DNA of 64,000 nt, from assembly GCA_020026155.1 (NCBI GenBank), contig JAHHQX010000010.1, forward strand, positions 17,391 through 81,390, given 5' to 3'. The stretch is from Actinobacillus sp. GTDB lineage: Bacteria > Pseudomonadota > Gammaproteobacteria > Enterobacterales > Pasteurellaceae. The notes beneath the pieces were generated by a model. The model saw nothing but the letters and a program-made list of their open reading frames with translations, was not told the DNA's origin and made no database searches. Numbering within the stretch: the stretch's first letter is position 1; the number at the start of each line of letters is the position of its first letter. Positions 53,666 through 62,461 of the stretch are shown piece after piece. Both the position numbers and the translations under genes were made by a program.

Positions 53666-54775
53666 TTACGCAACGAATGCCATCATTTCAGCAGGCGACA
53701 TGCCATTCAGTCCCATCTTTTCTAGTGTTCGGCCTGATTCAAAATAATTTGTATTGTTGTAAGCATTATCAATATTTAAACAAGATGTGATAATTGTAGT
53801 ATCAGTGCCGAGTAGCTGACCGAATTCATGACACGGAACAAGTAAATAAGCCGCATCCTCAGTAATATAGCGATGTTGAGATGAGTTGGGCGCACTATTG
53901 AGTTTACCGTGTGTTTCAGAGGTACGATTCACTTCGTATACCGTTTTACATTCCATAGCATAAAGTGCATTCATCATATCTAATTCAGATCGGATGTTTA
54001 ATCCAAGCGCTTTACCAATAGCTTGACGTTCTTCTTCCATTTTTGCAGCGGCACGTGCAGTGGCAATAGAACAACAGTCTTTGTAGTAATTGAATTTACC
54101 ATCAAAATTTTCTAATAATCCCATATTGAGAGTTGTAAGAAGGGGGTGTCCCCCATAATTAATATTTTCTAATCCTGCCGCAATGACATTTTGTAATGGT
54201 TCGAGCGGAAGTGGAAAAATTGGTTGTAAACGTGCAATTGCATCAGCAGTTCGGGATGCCGGAAAAGCGGCGACTGGTAGGAATTCTTTCATACCTAAAA
54301 TCGCTAATTGTGCTTTATCATGAATACGCGTTGCCCACGGAATAGAAATGGCATCAACAAAGGTTATGTCTAGATCCCTATAGCCACGCTCATTTTTTAT
54401 TTTATTTAAAACAAGCGAACCATAGTTACCAGGCATTAACATGACGATTTGTCCATCGTGCAGGTAAGGGAGCATATTGTTGAATAGCGGTTCTTGTGCA
54501 AAAGAGGGAACTGGTAGGATTAAAATATCGGAAAAATCGACTGCCTCTTGTAAATTCCGTGTGACTTTTGCAATTTTTTGAAATCCTGGAAAAGTTAATT
54601 TCACACCATTTACTTCAGATAAGGCTTCAATGCCTCCTTTTTCCTCAATATCAGATAAAGGCGCATCGAATCCTTCGGCACCATAAAGGCAAACATCCGC
54701 ACCATTTAATGAGAAATGATACGCAGCGGTTAAACCGGCATTACCGGAACCAATAATTGTAACTCGTTTAGTCAT
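53666..54775 (-). CDS. NAD(P)-dependent opine/octopine-nopaline dehydrogenase family protein
   Basis: 369 aa, two domains. N-terminal Rossmann domain with VTIIGSGNAGLTAAYHFSLNG (residues 5-25, glycine motif) and DILILPVPSFA; C-terminal octopine/nopaline dehydrogenase domain with ENINYGGHPLLTTLNMG, in which H210 corresponds in position to the catalytic His of known opine dehydrogenases. Such enzymes join an amino acid and an oxo acid (or the reverse). First gene of an operon with the YfcC-type transporter and a CRP promoter. Opine identity unknown; no staphylopine-type cntL neighbour. Confidence 0.85.
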   Translation of the reverse strand: MTKRVTIIGSGNAGLTAAYHFSLNGADVCLYGAEGFDAPLSDIEEKGGIEALSEVNGVKLTFPGFQKIAKVTRNLQEAVDFSDILILPVPSFAQEPLFNNMLPYLHDGQIVMLMPGNYGSLVLNKIKNERGYRDLDITFVDAISIPWATRIHDKAQLAILGMKEFLPVAAFPASRTADAIARLQPIFPLPLEPLQNVIAAGLENINYGGHPLLTTLNMGLLENFDGKFNYYKDCCSIATARAAAKMEEERQAIGKALGLNIRSELDMMNALYAMECKTVYEVNRTSETHGKLNSAPNSSQHRYITEDAAYLLVPCHEFGQLLGTDTTIITSCLNIDNAYNNTNYFESGRTLEKMGLNGMSPAEMMAFVA

Positions 54776-54861
54776 AATATTTTCCTTTGGTGAATTTAAT
54801 TATGCAGATAAAACAATCTAATAAAGATCATTTTTTCTTCTTTTAGGCTAGCTTATTTTTT

Positions 54862-54905
54862 ATATAATGATGGGATGAATGTTATTTTTTGTGACTTATC
54901 TCACA
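54862..54905 (-). promoter_or_regulatory. CRP-dependent promoter of the opine dehydrogenase operon
   Basis: TGTGACTTATCTCACA (54890-54905) is a perfect CRP consensus. On the minus strand a -10 TTATAT lies at 54862-54867, which puts the CRP centre near -42, class II geometry. The remaining stretch to rpe (54906-55073) shows only weak promoter-like sequence for rpe. Confidence 0.8.
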
Positions 54906-55073
54906 ACGGTTTGACTAAAAAACAAACATAAAAGGTGTTTATATTTTTTGATATACGAAATAGGTAAAAGAATTTAAATTTTTCTTACCGATTGCAAAAA
55001 TTGCTTTGTGCCACACTAAATTATTTTGGACGTGGTAAAATAGACGCGGAGAAATATATTTAGGAGAAAGGAT

Positions 55074-55748
55074 ATGAAACCTTATTTAATTGCACCTTCA
55101 ATTTTATCAGCGGATTTGGCACAATTAGGGGAAGATGTTAAGAAAGTGCTGGCAAGTGGCGCGGATGTTATCCATTTTGATGTCATGGACAATCACTATG
55201 TTCCGAACCTTACATTTGGACCTGCGGTCTGTAAGGCATTACGTGATTACGGAATTACCGCCCCAATCGATGTGCATTTAATGGTGAAACCCGTTGATCG
55301 AATTATTCCCGATTTTGCGAAAGCGGGGGCAACCTATATCACTTTTCACCCTGAAGCGAGTGAACATATTGATCGCACCATTCAACTTATTAAAGACAAT
55401 GGTTGTAAAGCCGGATTAGTATTTAACCCTGCAACCTCTCTGAATTATTTAGAATATACTATTGATAAGTTAGACAGTATTTTATTAATGTCGGTCAATC
55501 CAGGTTTTGGTGGGCAAAAATTTATTCCTCAGACATTGCGTAAACTTCGCCAAGCGCGTGAGATGATTCAAGCAAGTGGACGTGATATCCGTTTAGAAAT
55601 TGATGGTGGGGTAAAAGTAGAAAATATTCGTGAGATTGCCCAAGCCGGTGCTGATATGTTTGTTGCAGGTTCAGCAATCTTTGGTCAACCAGATTATAAA
55701 GCTGTTATTGATGCAATGCGTGCACAATTAGCACAAGTAAATGATTAA
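55074..55748 (+). CDS. rpe: Ribulose-phosphate 3-epimerase
   Basis: Interconverts ribulose 5-phosphate and xylulose 5-phosphate. 224 aa TIM barrel: IAPSILSADLAQLG, HFDVMDNHYVPNLTFGP, PIDVHLMV, MSVNPGFGGQKFIP and EIDGGV are all intact, with the metal-binding His and Asp residues. AGGAGAAAGG start context. First gene of rpe-gph-trpS. Confidence 0.98.
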   Translation: MKPYLIAPSILSADLAQLGEDVKKVLASGADVIHFDVMDNHYVPNLTFGPAVCKALRDYGITAPIDVHLMVKPVDRIIPDFAKAGATYITFHPEASEHIDRTIQLIKDNGCKAGLVFNPATSLNYLEYTIDKLDSILLMSVNPGFGGQKFIPQTLRKLRQAREMIQASGRDIRLEIDGGVKVENIREIAQAGADMFVAGSAIFGQPDYKAVIDAMRAQLAQVND

Positions 55749-55769
55749 AAAATATAGAAGGATAGAAAA

Positions 55770-56444
55770 ATGAGTCAATTTAAAGTTGTTGGGTTCGATT
55801 TAGATGGAACTCTTGTCAATAGTCTTCCTGATCTTGCGTTATCCGTAAATTCAGCATTAGTCGATTTTAATTTACCAGAAGCGCCAGAAGATCTAGTGCT
55901 TACTTGGATTGGTAATGGTGCAAAAGTATTGATCGAGCGAGCGATTGAATGGGCTTGTAAACAAGAAACCCGTGAATTAACGCCACAAGATAAACATGAG
56001 TTAATTGAAAAATTCAATTTCTATTACGGAGAAAATATTTGTAATAAAAGCCGTTTATTTCCAGGCGTGAAAGACACATTAGAAGAATTAAAACGCCGTG
56101 GATATACGCTTGTTGTCATTACGAATAAACCAACAGTACATGTGAAACCAGTTTTAGAAGCGTTTGGCATTGCACATTTATTTAGTGAATTATTAGGTGG
56201 ACATTCTCTGCCAGCGATTAAACCACATCCTGCACCACTTTTCTATGTATGCGGTAAGTACGGTATTTTCCCTAAACAAATGCTATTTGTAGGGGATTCA
56301 CGTAACGATATTCTAGCTGCTAACATGGCTGGTGCACCAGTAGTTGGTTTAACTTATGGTTATAATTATAATATCCCGATTGCAGATTCAAATCCGGATT
56401 GGGTGTTTAATGACTTTGCACAACTTTTAACAATTTTAGATTAA
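55770..56444 (+). CDS. gph: Phosphoglycolate phosphatase
   Basis: HAD hydrolase that removes 2-phosphoglycolate. 224 aa. Motif I FDLDGTLVNS (about 10-19), motif II ITNKPT, motif III K with PHPAP, motif IV GDSRNDILAA. A C1 cap of the gph type lies between motifs I and II. 21 bases after rpe and 8 before trpS; the same trio occurs in E. coli. Confidence 0.95.
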   Translation: MSQFKVVGFDLDGTLVNSLPDLALSVNSALVDFNLPEAPEDLVLTWIGNGAKVLIERAIEWACKQETRELTPQDKHELIEKFNFYYGENICNKSRLFPGVKDTLEELKRRGYTLVVITNKPTVHVKPVLEAFGIAHLFSELLGGHSLPAIKPHPAPLFYVCGKYGIFPKQMLFVGDSRNDILAANMAGAPVVGLTYGYNYNIPIADSNPDWVFNDFAQLLTILD

Positions 56445-56458
56445 TTTAAGGAATGAAT

Positions 56459-57460
56459 ATGAGCAAACCCATTGTTTTTAGTGGCGTTCAACCTTCAGGG
56501 GAATTAACGATTGGTAACTACCTCGGTGCTTTACGCCAATGGGTAAAAATGCAAGATGATCACGAATGTTTATTCTGTATTGTGGATCAACACGCGATTA
56601 CGGTACGTCAAGATCCAGAAAAATTACGTAAAGCAACCTTAGATGTGTTAGCGCTTTATTTGGCTTGTGGAATTGATCCTGAAAAAAGCACAATTTTTAT
56701 TCAATCACAAGTTCCTGAACATGCCCAATTAGCATGGGTGTTAAATTGCTATACGTATTTTGGTGAAATGAGCCGTATGACGCAATTTAAAGATAAGTCA
56801 GCACGCCATTCTGATAACATTAATGTTGGGTTATTCACTTACCCAGTATTGATGGCAGCGGATATTTTGCTTTATCAGGCACAAGAAGTACCAGTCGGCG
56901 ACGATCAACGCCAACATCTTGAAATTACACGAGATATTGCAGATCGCTTTAATAAGATTTATGGTGATATTTTTACTATTCCAAAAGCGTTTATTGCAAA
57001 ATCAGGTGCACGTGTAATGTCATTACAAGAACCAAATAAAAAAATGTCTAAATCAGATGAAAACCGTAATAATGTGATTGGTCTTTTAGAAGATCCAAAA
57101 GCAGTGGCGAAGAAAATTAAACGTGCGGTAACGGATTCTGATGAGCCACCAGTAGTGCGTTATGATGTTGAAAATAAAGCTGGCGTATCTAACTTGCTTG
57201 ATATTCTTTCAGGTGTGACAGGAAAAAGTATTGCTGAGCTTGAAGCAGAATTTGAAGGCAAAATGTATGGTCACTTGAAAGGTGCCGTAGCGGATGCAGT
57301 AAGTGAAATGTTGACAGAATTGCAAGAACGTTTCCACCACTTCCGTAATGATGAAGCTTTATTAAAACGTATTGCAGCGGAAGGTGCTGAAAAAGCACGC
57401 CGTCATGCGAAAAGTACATTAGAAAAAGTGTACGAAGCAGTTGGTTTTGTTCTTCCTTAA
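56459..57460 (+). CDS. trpS: Tryptophanyl-tRNA synthetase
   Basis: 333 aa from ATG 56459: AAGGA lies 6 bases before this codon but touches the earlier ATG (56453). VFSGVQPSGELTIGNYLGALRQ (split: HIGH-like TIGN), DQHAITVRQD and KKMSKSDEN (KMSKS) are present. Last gene of rpe-gph-trpS; terminator follows. Confidence 0.97.
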   Translation: MSKPIVFSGVQPSGELTIGNYLGALRQWVKMQDDHECLFCIVDQHAITVRQDPEKLRKATLDVLALYLACGIDPEKSTIFIQSQVPEHAQLAWVLNCYTYFGEMSRMTQFKDKSARHSDNINVGLFTYPVLMAADILLYQAQEVPVGDDQRQHLEITRDIADRFNKIYGDIFTIPKAFIAKSGARVMSLQEPNKKMSKSDENRNNVIGLLEDPKAVAKKIKRAVTDSDEPPVVRYDVENKAGVSNLLDILSGVTGKSIAELEAEFEGKMYGHLKGAVADAVSEMLTELQERFHHFRNDEALLKRIAAEGAEKARRHAKSTLEKVYEAVGFVLP

Positions 57461-57496
57461 TCGGAAACAAAATACTAATTAAACACGCTATCACTT

Positions 57497-57529
57497 AAAA
57501 ATCCCCTTGGCATACTAGGGGATTTTTTT
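57497..57529 (+). terminator. Terminator of rpe-gph-trpS
   Basis: AATCCCCT, loop TGGCATACT, AGGGGATT then T7. Confidence 0.9.
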
Positions 57530-57530
57530 A

Positions 57531-57555
57531 TAAATTTTTCCGAAAATGGGGGCGT
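57531..57555 (-). repeat. Dispersed 25-bp repeat overlapping a start codon
   Basis: On the minus strand: ACGCCCCCATTTTCG then GAAAAATTTA. Its last two bases provide the GT of the possible GTG start of the next gene. Confidence 0.78.
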
Positions 57556-59590
57556 GAATTTTAAAACCTTTTCAAACCCTATCTACAACTTTATGGTAGA
57601 ATGTGAGAAAAACTTTAATGGAAAATTTGCTATGTCCTTAACTTTGCTTACAATCGGAATTTTTATTTATTTTATGGTTTTCTGTTTCGCTCATCGTCAA
57701 TGGATGAAAGCGAGTTTTCTATCACAAGAAATTGTTCAGAATCCGAGTAATCAAGCTGCGCTTAAACGCATGCAAATCTTAGGGATCCGCTTTGATTTGA
57801 AAATGGTTGCCGAATTTTTAGCGATTCCGTATCTCATCACCAGTTTTCTTCAATTCTTTGATTTTTCAGGAAATAGCATTGCCTGGACGTATGCGATTCT
57901 TACCTTTGTATTAGGGTTTATTTTTGTTGGTTTTTGTATCGGTAATTATTATTACTACAAAACCTATAATACTTATTTTGATACTTTTATCTTTGCTTTT
58001 TTTGAAGATGATACTAAAGCTGTTATGCAAAATATGTGGGATGATTATCCAATCGCACGTAGCACCCTTGCAACCTTTATTCTAGCACTCATTCCAGCAT
58101 GGTTAAGTTACGGTATTTTAACAGATGCCAACATGGCAAACTCATGGGAAAGTATTACGGCATTCATTGTGATGGTCGTGTTATTCGTTTTAAGTATCCG
58201 TGGAACGTTAAAATCCAAACCGCTTAACAAATTGCATGCACAAGTTTCTTCTTTGAAAACCATTAACTACCTTGTGCCGAATGGGGTGATGGCGCTGATG
58301 TGGGCAATTAAAGATCATCGTAAAGCGAGCCACTTCGCCGCCGTGAGCGCTGAAGAAGGGGAACAATTACGCGAAGAATTATTCCATCAAAAAGAAATGA
58401 CGTGTCGTACCCCGACGAATTCATTTTTAGCAGACAATATGCCACACGTTGTTTTTAGCTTAATGGAAAGTTTTGGTGGAAATATTTTAGCGCTTGATAA
58501 AGAAGGCGAAAATGATGTGCTTGGTAGCCTGCGTTCCCATACACAACAAGATTATTTTTTCCGCCGATTCCTTTCATATAATAACGGTACAGCATCTTCA
58601 TTGCTAGGGCAGTGTTTTTACAGTATTAATGAAAACTTGAGTCAATCTACCGAACAAAAAACACATCTTACCCATACAGCATTTAAGCCTTATTTAGATA
58701 AAGGTTATAAAGTCATTTTCGTTACCTCTGGGAATGCAATGTGGCGCAGTTTATCTACTTATTTTATGGAACAGGGTTTTCATGAAGTTTATGACCAAAA
58801 TACCCTGATGGATACCTTCCCAGAAGCAAAAGATACCTTATCTTATTGGGGCGTAGCGGATGAGTTTGCGTTTAAATTCGCAGAAAAATGTTTAAAAGAG
58901 GCAAAACAGCCTTTATTCATTTATATCTTGACCGTAACTAATCACCCACCATATAAGGCACCTGAAAGTTACAAACCTTATCCAGTTAATCCAGAAGCAT
59001 TAGCGGGACGTCTAGGCGAAAATACAAAAGAACGCCAAAATATCCTAACAGCATATCAATATGCAACGAGTTGCTTGGGAAATTTTGTCACGCAAATTAA
59101 ACACAGTGATTTAAAAGATCGTGTCATTATTGGCGCAAGTGGCGATCACCATTTACGCGGTATGACGTATCGCATGCCCGAAGAATTATTTTTAAGCTAT
59201 AGCGTACCGTTTTATCTTTATGTACCCGCGCTGATTTCAGAAAAAACAGGGGTAGTATTTGATCCAAAACGTTTGGGTTCGCATAAAGATATTTTTCCAA
59301 CGCTTTATGCAATGAGTTTATCAGATGCAGAATATTGGAATTTAGGTGGACGAAACATATTGGCGCAGACTCAACCAGCGTGGAGTAAATTTGCTTATAA
59401 TGTCTGTATTTATGCTGATCAGGAAAATGTCGTTGATTTGCAACAAATTCCGTATGTTGCTTACCAATGGGAAAATGATTTATTGGTAAAAAATCCACAC
59501 ACATTACCAGAGGCGAAAGCAAAATGGATTAGCGAATACAATGACTATTGGATTTGGCAGATGAATTATCTGTTAAAGGGAACTAAGTAG
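57554..59590 (+). CDS. LTA-synthase-like membrane sulfatase/phosphotransferase
   Basis: 678 aa from GTG 57554, or about 652 from ATG 57632, which has GGAAAA upstream and begins just before the first membrane helix. Five or so N-terminal helices (residues ~27-220), then a periplasmic alkaline-phosphatase-fold domain: PHVVFSLMESFGG (about 293-305), SYNNGTASSLLGQC (the Thr/Ser nucleophile context, about 337-350), TVTNHPPY and SGDHH (metal ligands, about 530). Related to phosphoglycerol and LTA-type transferases; the substrate here is unknown. Start uncertain. Confidence 0.8.
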   Translation: MNFKTFSNPIYNFMVECEKNFNGKFAMSLTLLTIGIFIYFMVFCFAHRQWMKASFLSQEIVQNPSNQAALKRMQILGIRFDLKMVAEFLAIPYLITSFLQFFDFSGNSIAWTYAILTFVLGFIFVGFCIGNYYYYKTYNTYFDTFIFAFFEDDTKAVMQNMWDDYPIARSTLATFILALIPAWLSYGILTDANMANSWESITAFIVMVVLFVLSIRGTLKSKPLNKLHAQVSSLKTINYLVPNGVMALMWAIKDHRKASHFAAVSAEEGEQLREELFHQKEMTCRTPTNSFLADNMPHVVFSLMESFGGNILALDKEGENDVLGSLRSHTQQDYFFRRFLSYNNGTASSLLGQCFYSINENLSQSTEQKTHLTHTAFKPYLDKGYKVIFVTSGNAMWRSLSTYFMEQGFHEVYDQNTLMDTFPEAKDTLSYWGVADEFAFKFAEKCLKEAKQPLFIYILTVTNHPPYKAPESYKPYPVNPEALAGRLGENTKERQNILTAYQYATSCLGNFVTQIKHSDLKDRVIIGASGDHHLRGMTYRMPEELFLSYSVPFYLYVPALISEKTGVVFDPKRLGSHKDIFPTLYAMSLSDAEYWNLGGRNILAQTQPAWSKFAYNVCIYADQENVVDLQQIPYVAYQWENDLLVKNPHTLPEAKAKWISEYNDYWIWQMNYLLKGTK

Positions 59591-59604
59591 ATAACCGATA
59601 AAAT

Positions 59605-59646
59605 ACGCCCCGATTTTCGTAAAAATTTTTAGGATAATCGGGGCGT
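59605..59646. repeat. Inverted pair of the 25-bp repeat between convergent genes
   Basis: ACGCCCCGATTTTC (59605-59618) and GATAATCGGGGCGT (59633-59646, one mismatch to a perfect arm) around AT sequence. Lacks a long T run; likely a weak bidirectional terminator. Confidence 0.82.
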
Positions 59647-59670
59647 CTTGTTTTAGCTTAAATTTACAAC

Positions 59671-60210
59671 TTATTCTTCAATTACAACTTTACCAATATA
59701 ATCAAGATTTCGGTAATATTGCGCATAATCAATACCATATCCCACAACAAATTCATCTGGAATTGGGAAACCGGCCCATTTTACAGGGACTTCTACCTCA
59801 CGGCGGAAAGGTTTGTCCAATAGTGTGCAAATTTGTAAAGAAGCTGGTTCGCGAAGTTGCAAAATTTCACGAATTTTTTGTAAAGTACACCCCGTATCAA
59901 TAATATCTTCAACAATAAGTACATGGCGATGAAAAATATCACCGTCCAAATCCTTATTAATTTTCACATCATGACTTGTTTCCATAGAATTGCCGTAACT
60001 AGACGCGGTCATGAAATCAATTTCAAGCGGAATATCAATACTGCGTACCAAGTCCGCCATAAACATAAAAGAACCGCGCAATAAACCTATAACAACAAGA
60101 TTTTCTGCGCCTTTTTCTTTATAAAACCGCGTAATTTCAGCACCTAGCTCACGAATACGATCGCGAACAACTTCTTTGGGAATAAGCGTTTCTATATGAT
60201 GTTTTTTCAT
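59671..60210 (-). CDS. hpt: Hypoxanthine phosphoribosyltransferase
   Basis: Purine salvage: hypoxanthine (and guanine) plus PRPP to nucleotide. 179 aa from ATG 60210 (AAGGATT upstream). PRPP-binding VLIVEDIIDTGCTL (about 99-112), MTASSYGNS loop (catalytic flexible loop) and VVGYGIDYAQYYRNL near the end. A terminator for the upstream sRNA lies just before its promoter. Confidence 0.96.
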   Translation of the reverse strand: MKKHHIETLIPKEVVRDRIRELGAEITRFYKEKGAENLVVIGLLRGSFMFMADLVRSIDIPLEIDFMTASSYGNSMETSHDVKINKDLDGDIFHRHVLIVEDIIDTGCTLQKIREILQLREPASLQICTLLDKPFRREVEVPVKWAGFPIPDEFVVGYGIDYAQYYRNLDYIGKVVIEE

Positions 60211-60265
60211 GTACGTAATCCTTGTAAATGTTTGTTGTGAAAATCTAAGGATTCGGTACTTTATC

Positions 60266-60300
60266 AAAAAAAAAAGTCGAAGTTAAGATAACTTCGACTG
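60266..60300 (-). terminator. Strong intrinsic terminator of the candidate sRNA
   Basis: On the minus strand AGTCGAAGTT-ATCTT-AACTTCGACT, then ten T. A 10-bp perfect stem with an ideal U tract, and no gene in between. Confidence 0.9.
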
Positions 60301-60386
60301 TTAGAATGGGATTTTACTTAAATCTACTTTGTTTTGAGAGTACCCAATGTATCGGTATAACTTAAGGGGAGGTATTCAAAAAACGC
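60266..60386 (-). ncRNA. Candidate Fur-regulated small RNA (RyhB/HrrF-like role)
   Basis: A ~120-nt transcript is predicted between hpt and pmbA. It begins about 6 bases after a TTGACA-17-TAGAAT promoter and ends in an intrinsic terminator with U10. No ORF with a ribosome binding site lies inside. The 5' part is unstructured and pyrimidine-rich, ACCTCCCCTTAAG, complementary to a GGGGAGG Shine-Dalgarno. The Fur-like box at the promoter suggests expression under iron limitation. Sequence similarity to RyhB is not evident, so only the role is compared. Boundaries are inferred. Confidence 0.7.
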
Positions 60387-60390
60387 AGCC

Positions 60391-60419
60391 ATTCTAACCA
60401 ATGGCAATCTTATTGTCAA
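60391..60419 (-). promoter_or_regulatory. Promoter of the candidate sRNA
   Basis: On the minus strand TTGACA (60414-60419), 17-bp spacer, TAGAAT (60391-60396): consensus -35, near-consensus -10, ideal spacing. Confidence 0.85.
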
Positions 60420-60434
60420 TAAGAATTATTCTCA
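60420..60434. promoter_or_regulatory. Fur-box-like operator
   Basis: TAAGAATTATTCTCA, whose complement TGAGAATAATTCTTA matches the 7-1-7 Fur consensus TGATAAT-N-ATTATCA at 11 of 14 fixed positions. It abuts the -35, as repressor operators do. Confidence 0.6.
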
Positions 60435-60444
60435 TTATTGATTT

Positions 60445-61803
60445 TTAATTACCAGCAACTTTCATAGATTCAATTAAAATCGATCCCGTCTGGATGTTGG
60501 AACGGTGTTCTACATCATCAGCGACAGCGACGATACTTTTTATCATATTTTGTAGGTACCCCGCAATAGTTATTTCTGCAACTGGGAATTTTATTTCACC
60601 ATTTTCCACCCAAAAACCAGAAGCGCCTCGAGAATAATCGCCAGTGACAAGATTTACACCTTGTCCCATCAAGTCGGTGACGAGTAAACCAGTACCCATT
60701 TTTTTCAATAAGGCATCAAGACCACCTGTCATATTAGGTTTTACGAGCCAGTTATGGATGCCTCCTGCGTGCCCAGTCGTTTGCATACCCATTTTTTTGG
60801 CACTGTAATTGGTTAAAAGATAAGTTTGTAAAATACCGTTATCCACGATAGTGCGATCCATTGTTTTTACCCCTTCACTATCAAATGGCGTAGAGGCAAG
60901 CGCACCGAGAAGATGTGGACGTTCTTCAATGCGGAACCAGTCGGGCAATACCTCTTTGCCTAAACTATCCAATAAGAAACTGGCTTTACGATAAAGGCTA
61001 CCTCCACTAATTGCTGCGGCAAAATGACCAATAATCCCAGTCGCGACGTCATTCATAAAAATAACAGGTACATTTTGGGTTTCAATTTTTTGTGGATTTA
61101 GATGAGAAAGTGTTTTTGATGCACTATTACGCCCAATCCATTCAGGCGTAGCAAGTTTATGGAAATTACGTGAAATGCTATATTCATAATCACGCTCAAG
61201 CGCCTCATTTTCCTGACCGATCACCGAGCAAGAAAGAGAATAACGACTTGATAAATAGCTTTGTAACATGCCTTCAGTATTCCCATAGATGCGAATTCCT
61301 GAATGCGAATTAAAACTCGCACCATCGCTATTTACAATGCGTTTATCATAATCTAAGGCAGCGCGTTCGGTTTCTTGGGCAAGTGAAATGGCGTGGTCGA
61401 TATCAATATCATGTGGGTGATAAAGATCTAAATCTGGTGCGTCGAAAGCTAAAAGTGATTTATCCGCAAGCCCTGCACAATCATCGGGAGAAGTATAATG
61501 AGCAATTGCAATCGCTGCATCGACGGCTTTTTCTACCGCCTCTTTGCTTAAATCAGCGGTTGAGGCGTTCCCTTTTTGTTGTCCTAAATAGACAGAAATT
61601 CCAAGAGCGCCATCATTATTAAATTCAATATTTTCCACTTCTTGTAAGCGAGTTGAAACAGAAAGTCCATTCACTTTGGTTACTGCAACTTCAGCTGTTG
61701 CACCTTTTTTAGTTGCATGCGCTAATGCGTGCGCAGCTGCGTCAAGTAATTCTTGTTGTTGCTTTTTAAGTAATGCAGTCGAATCTGTATGTTGAGTTGT
61801 CAT
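60445..61803 (-). CDS. pmbA: PmbA (TldE) metalloprotease-like subunit
   Basis: Partner of TldD in the modulator of gyrase/microcin-processing protease; TldE itself lacks the metal site. 452 aa, usual length. N-terminal helical AAHALAHATKKGATAEVAV, central SLSCSVIGQENEALERDYEYS and the C-terminal GDYSRGASGFWVENGEIKFPV with the EITIAGYLQNM that ends the family domain. Divergent from darP with 103 bases between, as in E. coli. Confidence 0.95.
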   Translation of the reverse strand: MTTQHTDSTALLKKQQQELLDAAAHALAHATKKGATAEVAVTKVNGLSVSTRLQEVENIEFNNDGALGISVYLGQQKGNASTADLSKEAVEKAVDAAIAIAHYTSPDDCAGLADKSLLAFDAPDLDLYHPHDIDIDHAISLAQETERAALDYDKRIVNSDGASFNSHSGIRIYGNTEGMLQSYLSSRYSLSCSVIGQENEALERDYEYSISRNFHKLATPEWIGRNSASKTLSHLNPQKIETQNVPVIFMNDVATGIIGHFAAAISGGSLYRKASFLLDSLGKEVLPDWFRIEERPHLLGALASTPFDSEGVKTMDRTIVDNGILQTYLLTNYSAKKMGMQTTGHAGGIHNWLVKPNMTGGLDALLKKMGTGLLVTDLMGQGVNLVTGDYSRGASGFWVENGEIKFPVAEITIAGYLQNMIKSIVAVADDVEHRSNIQTGSILIESMKVAGN

Positions 61804-61906
61804 AGTCCAATCCTTAAAAAATTTTTGCTATTCTAGCTTATTTTCTATAAGGTCGCTAATTATGTGCTAGAATGCGACCCTTTTAATGATTAGACGAGGA
61901 GAGAAG

Positions 61907-62437
61907 ATGGCAAAAGGTAGAAAACAAGACTGGTGGGATGAAGAAAACCAAGAAGAAATCATTTACGTCAGTAAAAGTGAAATTAAACGTGATGCCGAAG
62001 CGTTAAAACAACTTGGCGATAAACTTGTGAATCTCACACCAGCAAATTTAGCGAAAATTCCAATGGACGATAATTTATTGGAAGCGGTAGAGTTAGCGCA
62101 ACGTTTACAACGTGAAGCACGTCGCCGCCAAGTGCAATATATCGGTAAACTTTTACGCACCATGGATACTGATCCTATTCAAGAAGCATTAGATAAAGTA
62201 GAAAATAAACATCAGCAACAGCAAGCCATGTTGCATAAAATTGAGCGCCAACGTGATGATTTGATTGCACAAGGTGATGCGGGGTTGACAGCACTTCTAG
62301 AAATTTATCCAACGTTAGATCGCCAACATCTACGCACGCTAATTCGTGGTGCCAAAAAAGAAGTTGAACAGAAAAAATTAGGTAAAGCTTATCGCGATAT
62401 TTTTGTTTTATTAAAAGAAGTTATGTTAGACGCATAA
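61907..62437 (+). CDS. darP: Ribosome maturation factor DarP (YjgA)
   Basis: Assists late 50S maturation. 176 aa from ATG 61907 (GAGGAG upstream); a start 21 bases earlier is less likely. DWWDEENQEEIIYVSKSEIKRD at the N-terminus (first 20 residues match the family), then long charged helices with RLQREARRRQVQYIGKLLR. Paired with pmbA. Confidence 0.95.
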   Translation: MAKGRKQDWWDEENQEEIIYVSKSEIKRDAEALKQLGDKLVNLTPANLAKIPMDDNLLEAVELAQRLQREARRRQVQYIGKLLRTMDTDPIQEALDKVENKHQQQQAMLHKIERQRDDLIAQGDAGLTALLEIYPTLDRQHLRTLIRGAKKEVEQKKLGKAYRDIFVLLKEVMLDA

Positions 62438-62459
62438 ATTTTTTAGAAAAATCGGGCGT
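62435..62459 (-). repeat. Dispersed 25-bp repeat filling a convergent gap
   Basis: On the minus strand: ACGCCCGATTTTTCT then AAAAAATTTA. It occupies exactly the 24-base gap between the darP and rnhA stop codons. Confidence 0.72.
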
Positions 62460-62461
62460 GG

